Under the pieces are notes generated by a model. That model made no database searches. It saw only the letters and a list, made by a program, of their open reading frames with translations, and was not told the DNA's origin. This document shows positions 15,970 through 24,719 of a stretch of DNA of 64,000 nucleotides, piece after piece. Within the stretch, counting starts at the first letter, position 1; every line of letters starts with the position of its first letter. The position numbers and the translations under genes are program-made. The stretch covers positions 434,001 to 498,000 of the forward strand of contig NZ_CP099918.1 in NCBI RefSeq assembly GCF_030994125.1. Reading direction: 5' to 3'. The stretch comes from Pseudoalteromonas xiamenensis. GTDB taxonomy: Bacteria; Pseudomonadota; Gammaproteobacteria; Enterobacterales; Alteromonadaceae.

Positions 15970-17040
15970 CTACCAGTTACAGGCCACCAATGTCGCCACC
16001 CATTCGTGATCGACTTTTGGCATTTCAGGGATCACTTCGCTCAGCGTCACTTCGACACCTAAGTCATCTGCGAGGTATTTTTTAATCATACGCTGCAAGC
16101 CTAAATCATCAAGATGACTAAATTCTTCCGCCAAAAAGGCTTTTTCGCTGTCTGTGAATTTTTTACCCTGAAGGCCCGCATGCCCATATTCAACCCAATT
16201 GAGGTAGGCTACACGTGAGGCGCTTTGATATTCGTTGACCAATGCTTTGACGTTGGCATGGATGCGAGCGTAGGTTGCTTCATCTTTATTCACCAGTGTG
16301 GTTACGAGTAGGTTTAAACCTGAATTTAATTCGCCTGATTTATTAGGGACAAGTTGAAACAACGTATACGCGTCTTTAAAAAACGACTGGGCATTTGAAC
16401 GGTTACCTCTATCCGATTCTACGACACCTAAATTATTGCTGATCGACGCGAGTGCATTTGCATCTTCCAGACGCTCAGCCAACTCTTTAGCTTCTAAATA
16501 TAGGCTGTTTGCCACCCCTAGATTACTGCTCTCACGAGCCGTATTCGCAAGTCCGTTCAACGCTTTAAGTTTCTGTGAATTGTTTGATGCGTGTTTGAGT
16601 GCGCAGGTATACCCTTTCGTCGTTGTCTCGTGATGGTTATTGCGTCGAAGCCATGTCGATGCTGTATAAAGTACGGAGAATAAGCGCATTGTAAAAGCTG
16701 GCGATTTGTCCATAGCAAAGACTTTGTCTAAGTACACTGCGGCTTCATCTTGCTTAAACAGTAATAAATAAGCTTGGGCTTTGAGTAGATTAGCCTGAAA
16801 CTCGAGTTCTGGCTCAGCTCCATTAAAATGTGCTATCGCATCGATATGTTCAATCGCCGTTTTGGGTGCTTTATATAAAAAATATTCCGCTCGAGATATC
16901 TGATAACGAATATCGTCGGGATTAGCTTGCTGAGTCGCGAAAGACAAGGTTGAGGCGAAAAACAGCACACTATAAGCTGCCGTTTTCACTCCTCTCGCGC
17001 GGGAAAGCAAAAGAGTTGTCAATCGAATATTCTCTAACAT
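15970..17040 (-). CDS. Exported TPR-repeat protein
   Basis: The start at 17040 has an AAGTGG ribosome site; an ATG at 17052 is also in frame. A hydrophobic signal-like segment (TAAYSVLFFASTLSFA) precedes tetratricopeptide-type helix pairs through most of the protein (LEFQANLLKAQAYLLL, AYTLFQLVPNKSGEL). No catalytic motif is visible. It follows the pilus operon on the same strand with a 112-bp gap and might belong to it as an assembly or regulatory factor, but this is unproven. Confidence 0.65.
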   Translation of the reverse strand: MLENIRLTTLLLSRARGVKTAAYSVLFFASTLSFATQQANPDDIRYQISRAEYFLYKAPKTAIEHIDAIAHFNGAEPELEFQANLLKAQAYLLLFKQDEAAVYLDKVFAMDKSPAFTMRLFSVLYTASTWLRRNNHHETTTKGYTCALKHASNNSQKLKALNGLANTARESSNLGVANSLYLEAKELAERLEDANALASISNNLGVVESDRGNRSNAQSFFKDAYTLFQLVPNKSGELNSGLNLLVTTLVNKDEATYARIHANVKALVNEYQSASRVAYLNWVEYGHAGLQGKKFTDSEKAFLAEEFSHLDDLGLQRMIKKYLADDLGVEVTLSEVIPEMPKVDHEWVATLVACNW

Positions 17041-17152
17041 GCCACTTAACATCGCGCATTTTCCTTACCACGGCGACTCATTTTCATTCGGAACAGTGTA
17101 ATATGAAGGCACAATGATTTAAAGCCTTACCACACAGACGTTGGTTTCTACT

Positions 17153-17791
17153 TTAGTTTAACCGTTTGTAAAAACAACTTATTTTATTGTCCATCAACGT
17201 AGAGCAGGCGTCGACTGCACCTTGCTTGTCTGCAAAACCTTGCACAATTACGCGAAATTCTTGCGTACCATTTCGACTACTTTCAATCACTCGCATTCTT
17301 TGTGCCGTTAAGTACGTCGATTTAATCTGTTGGAGTTTTTGCATAAACTGCTCAGCGTGTGCCTGCGAATAGTATAGGGCGAGCTGCAACGCGTGTGGAC
17401 TAGTTTTCGATTCCTCTAAAACCGTTTCAACAGGCGACATTGGGATTACTTGTGGTGGCTCTGTCGGATTTGTTGTCAACGTTGAAGATGTTGCAGACAA
17501 CCCCGAATTGTCTTTTTTCATCTCCCCTTCACCAACCGTTTGCTGTGCTTCTGGCAGCATTGAATCTAACGCTAGAACAACCGATTTCAACTCCTGTTCA
17601 ACCGCAAGTAAGTCCTCAATGCGCGCTTCGAGCTGCTGATGGGATTGCTTTAATTCATCGAATTCAGCGCGTGAAACGGTTTGTGAGGTCGGTACTTGTG
17701 GTGTGGTTCCACACCCGCTTATCACGAGTAAACTGACCACAAGAATACTGAGCTGGCTCTTTTGTTTCAACACGTTATAGTTCTCCATCAT
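17153..17791 (-). CDS. Lipoprotein with coiled coil and C-terminal SPOR-like module (pilus operon)
   Basis: The 212-residue protein has a lipobox VISGC near residue 27. A short coiled coil (EFDELKQSHQQLEARIEDLL) and a low-complexity linker follow. The C-terminal module of about 75 residues resembles SPOR domains (ALQLALYYSQAHAEQFMQKL, FRVIVQGFADKQGAV), which bind denuded peptidoglycan. It contains a C-x9-C pair, as do two other products of this operon. The start overlaps the usher stop by four bases (ATGA), so translation is coupled. It probably anchors or guides pilus assembly at the cell wall. Confidence 0.75.
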   Translation of the reverse strand: MMENYNVLKQKSQLSILVVSLLVISGCGTTPQVPTSQTVSRAEFDELKQSHQQLEARIEDLLAVEQELKSVVLALDSMLPEAQQTVGEGEMKKDNSGLSATSSTLTTNPTEPPQVIPMSPVETVLEESKTSPHALQLALYYSQAHAEQFMQKLQQIKSTYLTAQRMRVIESSRNGTQEFRVIVQGFADKQGAVDACSTLMDNKISCFYKRLN

Positions 17792-20685
17792 AATTCAATT
17801 TCCACTTTCTCTACTACGCACTGAATATTTTGAGTGTGAAGCGCATCACAACGCGTTTGCGCGTCACTTTCTAGTTCAAAATAGCCTGCAGCAAGTTTAA
17901 AGTGTTTTGAGTTCGGGTCTTGCACGTAAAAAACCTCTGAAGCGTTGCCATAGAATCGTTTTTTAAGCAGCTTCCAATACATTTTAAGCAATTTTAAATG
18001 ACTAAATTGCTGCACTTCGGCAATGTAACCCGCAGACTTTCGAGGTTTTCTCACGGCAAGTTCAACGTCAGTGTATATTTCACCTTGGCTTGAGAATTTG
18101 AATTCAGCCAACGACAGACCAACCGCTTTTTTGTTTGTTGCCGACGCCCGCGCAAAATAATGCCCTGGACGGATTTCATTAAACAGATAGTAACCATCGT
18201 GCTCAGACTTAGTGGTCGAAACCACTTCACCTTTTGCATTAACAAGCTCAACTTCTACATAAGCCGCGGCTCTACCTGTCGTATCATCGTAAACCGTGCC
18301 GTCTATTTCACCGCCCAAGGTGATTGGAATATCGGCGTACTCAACAAGGCCCGCGCGTGGCGTGATTGAAAATCCATTGTCTGCTCGCACCATAAAAGGA
18401 TCAGGTAAGGTGGCGAAATCAATTTCGATATCAGTTCGTTTATTTGGAGGTAGAGACTTTAAAATGGCCACACCATTGTTTTGCGTCATTGCGGTTCGGA
18501 AGCTTTGTCGAGAAATCACTTTTACGTTCGGCAGCAATGGTTCACCTTGATCATAACGACCATTCACATTTTCATCCGTAAAGACTCGAACGATCAAACT
18601 TCCTGCATTCGATAGCGGTGTTGAAGATAGGATCATGGCATTGTCTTGTGTGACCATTCCCAAACTGGTACGCGCCAACAAATTAACGCCGACGTCATTC
18701 TCTTTGTCGTAAGTAATAGAACTCGTCAGCATTAATTGAGGGATAATCCATGACAAGTCAATACTATATTGGTTTACATTGTTCAACGCATTATGTTCGA
18801 TGGACCACTGAGCCTGCCACTGTTCGTTCAGCCGTTTTGAGATATTAAGTTCATAGTTAGTCCAATCGAAATGGTCACTGACGTCGTAACTTGCCGAAAA
18901 CTTAGTAAAATATCCCTCGATAAAACCGGAGATCCGCATTGCCCCATAACGCATCAAGGTCGCCGAATTTCGCCAAGAAAATTGATGGTTAAGCTGTATG
19001 TCGTCAACACGCATTGACAATTGGTTTTGAAAATAAAGATCATCTGACCCGTCAACATCAGCGTATTGAATGTTTTGTTGATAACCTATATTGAAAGGCA
19101 ATAAACCGCTCAGTTGTAATGAGGCGCTATTACTGTCTTTTAATGGCTCGTTTTTTTGGCTGTTTTTTTCCAAAGAAAAAGTGAGGTTTTGTTTTAAAAC
19201 CGTTGTCTGCAAATTGCTATGCCACAATTCTTGTAGGTCGTTTTGCTCATAATTCAGCTGCCAAGCCGCAAGGTTTGCAAGGTTACCTTGTAAACCCGTT
19301 GAGAATTGCCCAACATCCTCTTTTGCACCGTAAGATTGACTCACGCCAACATAGGTTTGCAACCCAAATGGCAAGGTTAAACGATAGTTCGCAGAAAGCT
19401 GATAGTCGCCTAGATCGCTCGCTTCATTTTGATTGAGTAAATAACGATTCGGTTGAATAAGCGAGAGGTTTAGTCTGCTTTGCCAAGGTGTGTTTGATTT
19501 ACCGTCAAAATACACTTCTCGGTTTTCACGTGCGACTTCACCAAAAGGACCATACTTAACAATTTCAAGTCTGTTAATACCGAACTGCAAACGTATGTTA
19601 TTGAATTCATAACGTCCCACTTCTGTACTTGTTTGCTTATCAACTAATACACCATTGAGATACAGTTCAACATCCCAATTCGGCTGAATGTCGCCGGAAA
19701 TACTCACTTGTTCTTGCGAGGGTGAAAGCAAACTGTCGTCTGAATCAAACTTGATGCCACGCCCAATAGCCGAATTCAGTAAACGTCCCGACTGCACGGG
19801 TTGTATGTCACCGGCCTCCCAACGATGGATGCCAATCGACGTTAAAGGGTTCTCCGATGTCAATGTACGATCAAATGAAATCCGAGATGATTTAAGCAGA
19901 TCCTCTTTCGAGCCATACAGGTAAAAACGACCCGACACATAGGCAAAATCCTGTCGTGCTAACATCGAATATGAAAGGCTATCTTGGTCTTTTTGATGCT
20001 TAGCAAACAATTGAAAATCTAAGGCTGGATCAGAGAACAACCCATAGTTTGCACGTCTTTCAGGCATTGATGCGGGTTGCCCATCAATGACCTTAGATGC
20101 TTTACGTCGTTGACGCCAAAGTTTTTCTTGAATGGGCAGAGTCGATATCGGTTGCGCAAGCAACGCTTGGCCAAAATAATCAAACTGAAAATTGAGACCG
20201 AGTAAGTCAGTTAGCCATTTCGCTTCAATATACAAATCGTCATCTGCCAACTCAAACTCATTTGTTTCACCTATCAGCGTCCCATTCCGATATAACTTAA
20301 GCGCGTTCTCCGTTTTCTTAATGTGGATCTGATTCTCTTGTGTATAGATCCACCCTGTTACCTCGCCATTTTCGAGAGACACATCAAGCGGTAATTCAAG
20401 TATTTGTGTAAGGGTCGTGATACCCAGTAATGCTTGCTGCGCACTTTTAATTGCAAAGACATCGGAAAGAGGCTGATTTTCTAGATTAACGGTTAATAAA
20501 AGTAATTCCCCGACCGGTATGGTCGACTCAATGGGAGTTGAACTGACGTGCGGATGAGAGTTCAGTTGTTTATATTTATTGGCAAGTTGCCGAACAGCTT
20601 CGGGTAAAGCTGCTTGAGCACTGCCCATCAGCAACAATAAACTAACCGAAGCGATATGCCTCTTGTGACGCAGGACGGTGATCAT
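17788..20685 (-). CDS. Fimbrial outer-membrane usher with C-terminal SPOR-like extension
   Basis: The 965-residue protein has a signal peptide ending SAQA, an N-terminal chaperone-binding region and a long beta-barrel with a plug (VELYLNGVLVDKQTS, GINRLEIVKYGPFGE are usher hallmarks). C-terminal carboxypeptidase-regulatory-like domains follow (FTDENVNGRYDQGEP, DGYYLFNEIRPGHY). The last 60 residues form a SPOR-like tail with C-x9-C. Classical ushers are about 800-880 residues and lack such a tail. It starts directly after the stop of the chaperone gene. Confidence 0.85.
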   Translation of the reverse strand: MITVLRHKRHIASVSLLLLMGSAQAALPEAVRQLANKYKQLNSHPHVSSTPIESTIPVGELLLLTVNLENQPLSDVFAIKSAQQALLGITTLTQILELPLDVSLENGEVTGWIYTQENQIHIKKTENALKLYRNGTLIGETNEFELADDDLYIEAKWLTDLLGLNFQFDYFGQALLAQPISTLPIQEKLWRQRRKASKVIDGQPASMPERRANYGLFSDPALDFQLFAKHQKDQDSLSYSMLARQDFAYVSGRFYLYGSKEDLLKSSRISFDRTLTSENPLTSIGIHRWEAGDIQPVQSGRLLNSAIGRGIKFDSDDSLLSPSQEQVSISGDIQPNWDVELYLNGVLVDKQTSTEVGRYEFNNIRLQFGINRLEIVKYGPFGEVARENREVYFDGKSNTPWQSRLNLSLIQPNRYLLNQNEASDLGDYQLSANYRLTLPFGLQTYVGVSQSYGAKEDVGQFSTGLQGNLANLAAWQLNYEQNDLQELWHSNLQTTVLKQNLTFSLEKNSQKNEPLKDSNSASLQLSGLLPFNIGYQQNIQYADVDGSDDLYFQNQLSMRVDDIQLNHQFSWRNSATLMRYGAMRISGFIEGYFTKFSASYDVSDHFDWTNYELNISKRLNEQWQAQWSIEHNALNNVNQYSIDLSWIIPQLMLTSSITYDKENDVGVNLLARTSLGMVTQDNAMILSSTPLSNAGSLIVRVFTDENVNGRYDQGEPLLPNVKVISRQSFRTAMTQNNGVAILKSLPPNKRTDIEIDFATLPDPFMVRADNGFSITPRAGLVEYADIPITLGGEIDGTVYDDTTGRAAAYVEVELVNAKGEVVSTTKSEHDGYYLFNEIRPGHYFARASATNKKAVGLSLAEFKFSSQGEIYTDVELAVRKPRKSAGYIAEVQQFSHLKLLKMYWKLLKKRFYGNASEVFYVQDPNSKHFKLAAGYFELESDAQTRCDALHTQNIQCVVEKVEIEL

Positions 20686-21462
20686 TTACAGCGTGAAGCT
20701 TCGCTCAGCAAACAGATGATTCTTAAATTGCTCATTACCTTCATAACGAATAACAAGTTTGCCGTGTTTAGGTAACTGGGTATGGTTAATTAACGGTAAT
20801 CTAAAAAGAGAAGTCGATTGCTCAGCGTAGATATTGGCATTATTCAAACGCGCGACGACCGTTTTCGAACCGTTGGTATCAACATGCTCAATCGTCATAT
20901 TCCCTGAACTGCTTAAAGGCCCTCGTCTAGACATCACTAACTCAATATTTTCGCTGTCAGGTAACGTAAATTTATCAATACTCACTTCTGGTATTTGGCT
21001 ACTATTTCGTACAATGATAGGTACGTTATAGCTGATCATTAAATTGATGTGCAGGCCAGATGATTTCTTTTCTTCAGGCATTTCTATCGGTTGCGCGACC
21101 AGATTCAAATAACTGCGAAATTCGGCTTCGGGTAAATCTTTGGGTTTACGAATAGCCAATTTGACAATTTGACGTTCATTCGGTGCAAGCGTTACGTGCC
21201 GCGGGCTTACGCGTATCATATTTTCAACCAAGGGACCTTGCGGCTTGTCCACATTGATAAGATTACCCAAGTCATCAAACGCCAAGTTTTTCCATTGCAG
21301 TCGGTAACTCACCGCTTGATCACCTGAGTTTAACAACATAATTGTTGCGACCCGATCTCGCTCTGAGAAAACCACTCGATTTGGGGAAATGCTTAAGTTG
21401 GCAAAGGTAGGAAAGCTTGAAACAAGCAACAAGAAAAACGCTAATGTGCGGCGTAAAAACAT
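20686..21462 (-). CDS. Periplasmic pilus chaperone (PapD-like)
   Basis: The 258-residue protein has a signal peptide (RRTLAFFLLLVSSFPTFA) and the two-domain immunoglobulin-like fold of pilus chaperones: LSISPNRVVFSERDRVATIML, RVSPRHVTLAPNERQIVKLAIRKP and the variable second domain. The basic residues of the G1/F1 region that cap subunits are plausible but I did not map them individually. It is the third gene before the usher in a pilus operon. Confidence 0.85.
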   Translation of the reverse strand: MFLRRTLAFFLLLVSSFPTFANLSISPNRVVFSERDRVATIMLLNSGDQAVSYRLQWKNLAFDDLGNLINVDKPQGPLVENMIRVSPRHVTLAPNERQIVKLAIRKPKDLPEAEFRSYLNLVAQPIEMPEEKKSSGLHINLMISYNVPIIVRNSSQIPEVSIDKFTLPDSENIELVMSRRGPLSSSGNMTIEHVDTNGSKTVVARLNNANIYAEQSTSLFRLPLINHTQLPKHGKLVIRYEGNEQFKNHLFAERSFTL

Positions 21463-21472
21463 AAATGCAACC

Positions 21473-21886
21473 TTAAAAGCTGACAGTGATACTGAAATCG
21501 GTTGCGTAATCTATATCTCGATAGACTTCGCTATTGTTAGAATTTGCGAGCTCTGCACCAATCTTGAAAGTCGCCACTCCACTGCTGTCCGTGTATACCT
21601 TTGTCGGGTAATCTAAACGCCGCAATGTAAATTGATTGGTGGAGAAAACACTCGTCATTTTGTCGTTAAAATTCACGTCGATAGTCAGTTCAGTATTTGC
21701 AGGGCCGTCATAAAGCAACACTTCAGCGGGTACTCCGGGCTCAATAATGTAAATTTGTCCATATGAATAGGGAGCGCCACCTCTTGGTACAACCAAACGG
21801 CTTGCAATTGAATTTTTTACGATAGCGATCTCGCCGAAACTAAGTGGTTGCAGCACAGAAATCGCTATCAGAGCGGTTAGACTCAT
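21473..21886 (-). CDS. DUF4402-like minor pilus subunit
   Basis: The 137-residue protein has a hydrophobic N-terminus (LTALIAISVLQPLSFG) and a beta-rich body resembling DUF4402 domains (LSFGEIAIVKN-type start, VTVSF-type end). It is shorter than the neighbouring subunit and lies between it and the chaperone, the usual place for a minor or tip pilin. Confidence 0.6.
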   Translation of the reverse strand: MSLTALIAISVLQPLSFGEIAIVKNSIASRLVVPRGGAPYSYGQIYIIEPGVPAEVLLYDGPANTELTIDVNFNDKMTSVFSTNQFTLRRLDYPTKVYTDSSGVATFKIGAELANSNNSEVYRDIDYATDFSITVSF

Positions 21887-21919
21887 CGATGAGTTTCGCC
21901 GATCGAGATCGGCTTACGA

Positions 21920-22525
21920 TTACTTGTACGTTACCGTAACATCAACTGACCCAGAATAGTCGCCATCTTGATACATGGATTGCGTAGCTCGGGCTTGTGT
22001 TTTAAGCGTGCCACCTACATAAAATTTCACCGCACCGCTTACATCACTGATCAGTGGCGTTGTTGCCGCGTCGTAGGCTTTGCCTGTGTTCTCACCACCG
22101 TCAATGAAAAACTTAAAATCACTCAGTGTAAATTTTGGCGCACTGGGTGGCGCAGTCGTTGGTGTAACTTCTATGGATGCTGGCGCTGTAATTAACATGC
22201 TTGAGTAAGGCGCTGTGCCCGAAACATTAAATGAACCAGGTGTGCCACTTTCTAGCACTTGAAACTTTGCTTCACCGGCGCTTGTTAAAGTTGGTTGCGT
22301 TGAAGGATTCGGACTCATTACGATGGTTGCTTGGTTATCAACTGTGGTTGATGTGTCGGCAAACGCCAGAAGTGAACCAAAAGACATTGGTTCGCCTTGT
22401 TCCAAAGTAAAGGTGTTTTTAACTTTAACCGAAACGGCGAGTTGTGCCGTTTTAGTAGACGCATGAGCAGCTAAACTAAGCGCACCCATCGCAGTTGCAG
22501 CGAGTAAAGCAGAGGTTTTATTCAT
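21920..22525 (-). CDS. DUF4402-domain major pilin
   Basis: The 201-residue protein has a signal peptide (SALLAATAMGALSLAAHA). The mature domain has the DUF4402 pattern of a strand LAVSVKVKNTF, MSFGSLLAF and an alternating hydrophobic last strand SGSVDVTVTYK. That last strand is the kind used for donor-strand exchange and is recognised by chaperones. It has a strong AAGGAAAAAGGA-type ribosome site, consistent with high expression. It is the likely shaft subunit of this chaperone-usher pilus. Confidence 0.75.
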   Translation of the reverse strand: MNKTSALLAATAMGALSLAAHASTKTAQLAVSVKVKNTFTLEQGEPMSFGSLLAFADTSTTVDNQATIVMSPNPSTQPTLTSAGEAKFQVLESGTPGSFNVSGTAPYSSMLITAPASIEVTPTTAPPSAPKFTLSDFKFFIDGGENTGKAYDAATTPLISDVSGAVKFYVGGTLKTQARATQSMYQDGDYSGSVDVTVTYK

Positions 22526-22607
22526 CCTTTTTCCTTCCTAGTAATAATTCTTCCAAACCTTATATCGGCATAGATTACATTTTATTTAATTCAAAAAGTA
22601 AAGATTT

Positions 22608-23159
22608 CTACAGATTTATTTTTCTTTCACTGTTGTTTAACACGCAACTTTGATTCATTTTTTTTAGTTGTTTACAAAACTGTATAGCGGCCACTTCACC
22701 TGAAAAGCCGGACACTTTTATTGAGTAAAATTGACTGTTTTCTGGATGACTTGAAACGTTTAAGGTAAATGGAGAAAACATTGATGAATACCGCTGTTGA
22801 AACATATTTTTTTGTTGTAATGCGCGTGCCTCTGATGCAAACATACCAACATTGAGCGATATTGTTTGCTGATATTTTGCTAATACCTGCTGTTCATCCG
22901 GTGCTATGACCATACCAATGCTCGGGCGGGTAAGACTCTGAGCATTTGTATAAGGCTTGTCACTCAACGCTTTCTGAATATTGAGTTCGTCCACAAGAAT
23001 AGCGAGATCTTTTTTCATTTCAAGCAGTTCTGTTAGGTCTTTTTGGGTAATCTGAGCGTCATCTTCATTTCGCTTCATTGTTTCAATTTCCACACTACTG
23101 CATGAGCAAAGTGTAAACACACACAAAACTAATGATATATCCCTACCTAATGTGAGCAT
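22608..23159 (-). CDS. Lipoprotein with SPOR-like module (first gene of the pilus operon)
   Basis: The 183-residue protein has a lipobox LCSC near residue 18 and a helical segment (KDLTELLEMKKDLAILVDELN). The C-terminal SPOR-like module (FYSIKVSGFSGEVAAIQFC) ends in C-x9-C, matching the lipoprotein at 17153 and the usher tail. It lies 82 bp upstream of the major pilin on the same strand. Confidence 0.65.
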   Translation of the reverse strand: MLTLGRDISLVLCVFTLCSCSSVEIETMKRNEDDAQITQKDLTELLEMKKDLAILVDELNIQKALSDKPYTNAQSLTRPSIGMVIAPDEQQVLAKYQQTISLNVGMFASEARALQQKNMFQQRYSSMFSPFTLNVSSHPENSQFYSIKVSGFSGEVAAIQFCKQLKKMNQSCVLNNSERKINL

Positions 23160-23324
23160 TTTGTATTCACTTATTTTCTGAATGCATATTGAGCATTATT
23201 TTAATCTCAGTAGCACGGTATACCAGCATTTTATTTGCTTTACATCAAAATAGAGGTGAATAAATAAAATACAAAGAACAGCAAGCGAATGGATGAAACT
23301 TTTAATTAAATAAAATCATCAGCT

Positions 23325-23356
23325 CAATAAACAAACAAACCCGCTTACGCGGGTTT
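23325..23356 (-). terminator. Terminator of the metallophosphatase operon
   Basis: AAACCCGC-TTAC-GCGGGTTT forms a perfect 8-bp hairpin (23337-23356). On the minus strand it is followed by a T-rich tract (GTTTGTTTGTTTAT). It lies 45 bp after the stop of the phosphoesterase gene. Confidence 0.85.
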
Positions 23357-23401
23357 CAACTTTTATTTACGTCACACTTTTGAATTTAAAGGTGGGCAAC
23401 T

Positions 23402-24673
23402 TTACTTACTACGATGCGGGAAAGTAAAAGTCGCTTCATTAACGAGCTCACCGGTTTGTTCTTTCGGGGTAGAATAAAAGCGCACATGCATTTCATCGTT
23501 CGTATTATCTAACTCGATTTGTGCAAATCCCCAAACAAAAGGTTTATTCCACACGAGATCGTATTCCGGGTAGGCCGCTTCTTGAGCATTAGCAAAGGGT
23601 GAGTGAACGCCCCGCATTTTGGCTGCAGCACCACTTATGATCAGTGGCAATTTAGGTTTATCGTGATGACCCAGTACTCGAGTACAATCGTCCGTAAGTA
23701 GTTCTAAATCATGTTCATGACCTGCTATGTACGCGTCTGCGTATTGGCAAAGTTCAGGTAAAAGTAATTTGCGCAGTACGTGTGCCTCATTGAACTTTGT
23801 CCCGCCAATTGACCAAAGCACATGGTGACCATACACAATTTTCCATTTCGCTTGCGATGTTTTCAATCCTTCGGCGAGCCAGGCAAGTTGGGTGTGGTCT
23901 TCACCACCCAGTGGCGTTTCATGCTTTTCTATCTTTTCCACTTCAGCTTGCTTGCTCGCGAGTGCAGACGCAAGTCCTTGCTCGGTACCGTCCGCTTTAA
24001 GTGGCACGTCGTAATAATGTTGACCCGACAACAACATGTTGGTGTCTAACACAAAAAATTCTACGTCGTTGCCTGGTTGGCCGACTTTGTATCGATAGTA
24101 ACCTTTTTCACCCAGTGTAAAGTTTGGCTCTTTACCCATCCAAGCTAATTGCAGTTCAACGCCTTTACGGGAGGATTTCCAGTCATGATTGCCGAGCGCC
24201 GAATAAACCATCAAATCCGGCTGCTGCTCAAAAAGGGGGAGCAGTGGCTTTTTGATCAAATCGTCCATACGTTTTTGGTCGTCTTTACCGTCTTTCGCAT
24301 CGGCGCCATCTGGGTAAATGTTGTCACCCAACTGAATGGCAAAGTCACATTGCGATTGCTTACAAAGCGCTGCCATTGCTTGCCCGACGACCAGTGCGCC
24401 CGTGTGTTCAGTAGCAGTCTGAGTGCCCGGGTAAACATAAATTGGCGCATGATCAAATTCCGCTAATGGACGGTTATCTTCCAACCAATCTTTTTTCTCC
24501 GCCGCGATAAATGCATCTTTGTTGCGTGGATTTTTAATGTGTTTGGTTTTTGGATAATCAGGATGATATCCGCCATCACCAAACGCCAAAAAAGAAATGT
24601 TATCACTCGCAATCGCTTGACTTGATAACAGCAATGCCAACGTAAATGCGCTCGATTTTTTTAATGTAAACAT
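23402..24673 (-). CDS. Secreted calcineurin-like metallophosphoesterase
   Basis: The 423-residue protein has a signal peptide ending SQAIA. The metal-binding motifs are in order: FLAFGDGGY, QLGDNIYPDG, YSALGNHDW, IVYGHHVLW and AGHEHDLELL. The set is complete for a dinuclear phosphatase of the purple acid phosphatase/tartrate-resistant type. It lies 46 bp after the TonB-dependent receptor gene in the same direction. The pair probably captures an organic phosphorus compound, releases phosphate in the periplasm and takes up one product. Confidence 0.85.
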   Translation of the reverse strand: MFTLKKSSAFTLALLLSSQAIASDNISFLAFGDGGYHPDYPKTKHIKNPRNKDAFIAAEKKDWLEDNRPLAEFDHAPIYVYPGTQTATEHTGALVVGQAMAALCKQSQCDFAIQLGDNIYPDGADAKDGKDDQKRMDDLIKKPLLPLFEQQPDLMVYSALGNHDWKSSRKGVELQLAWMGKEPNFTLGEKGYYRYKVGQPGNDVEFFVLDTNMLLSGQHYYDVPLKADGTEQGLASALASKQAEVEKIEKHETPLGGEDHTQLAWLAEGLKTSQAKWKIVYGHHVLWSIGGTKFNEAHVLRKLLLPELCQYADAYIAGHEHDLELLTDDCTRVLGHHDKPKLPLIISGAAAKMRGVHSPFANAQEAAYPEYDLVWNKPFVWGFAQIELDNTNDEMHVRFYSTPKEQTGELVNEATFTFPHRSK

Positions 24674-24719
24674 ACTGCATTCTGCCAGCGAAACGCTGGC
24701 AGCCCCGTTAAACAGTGAA

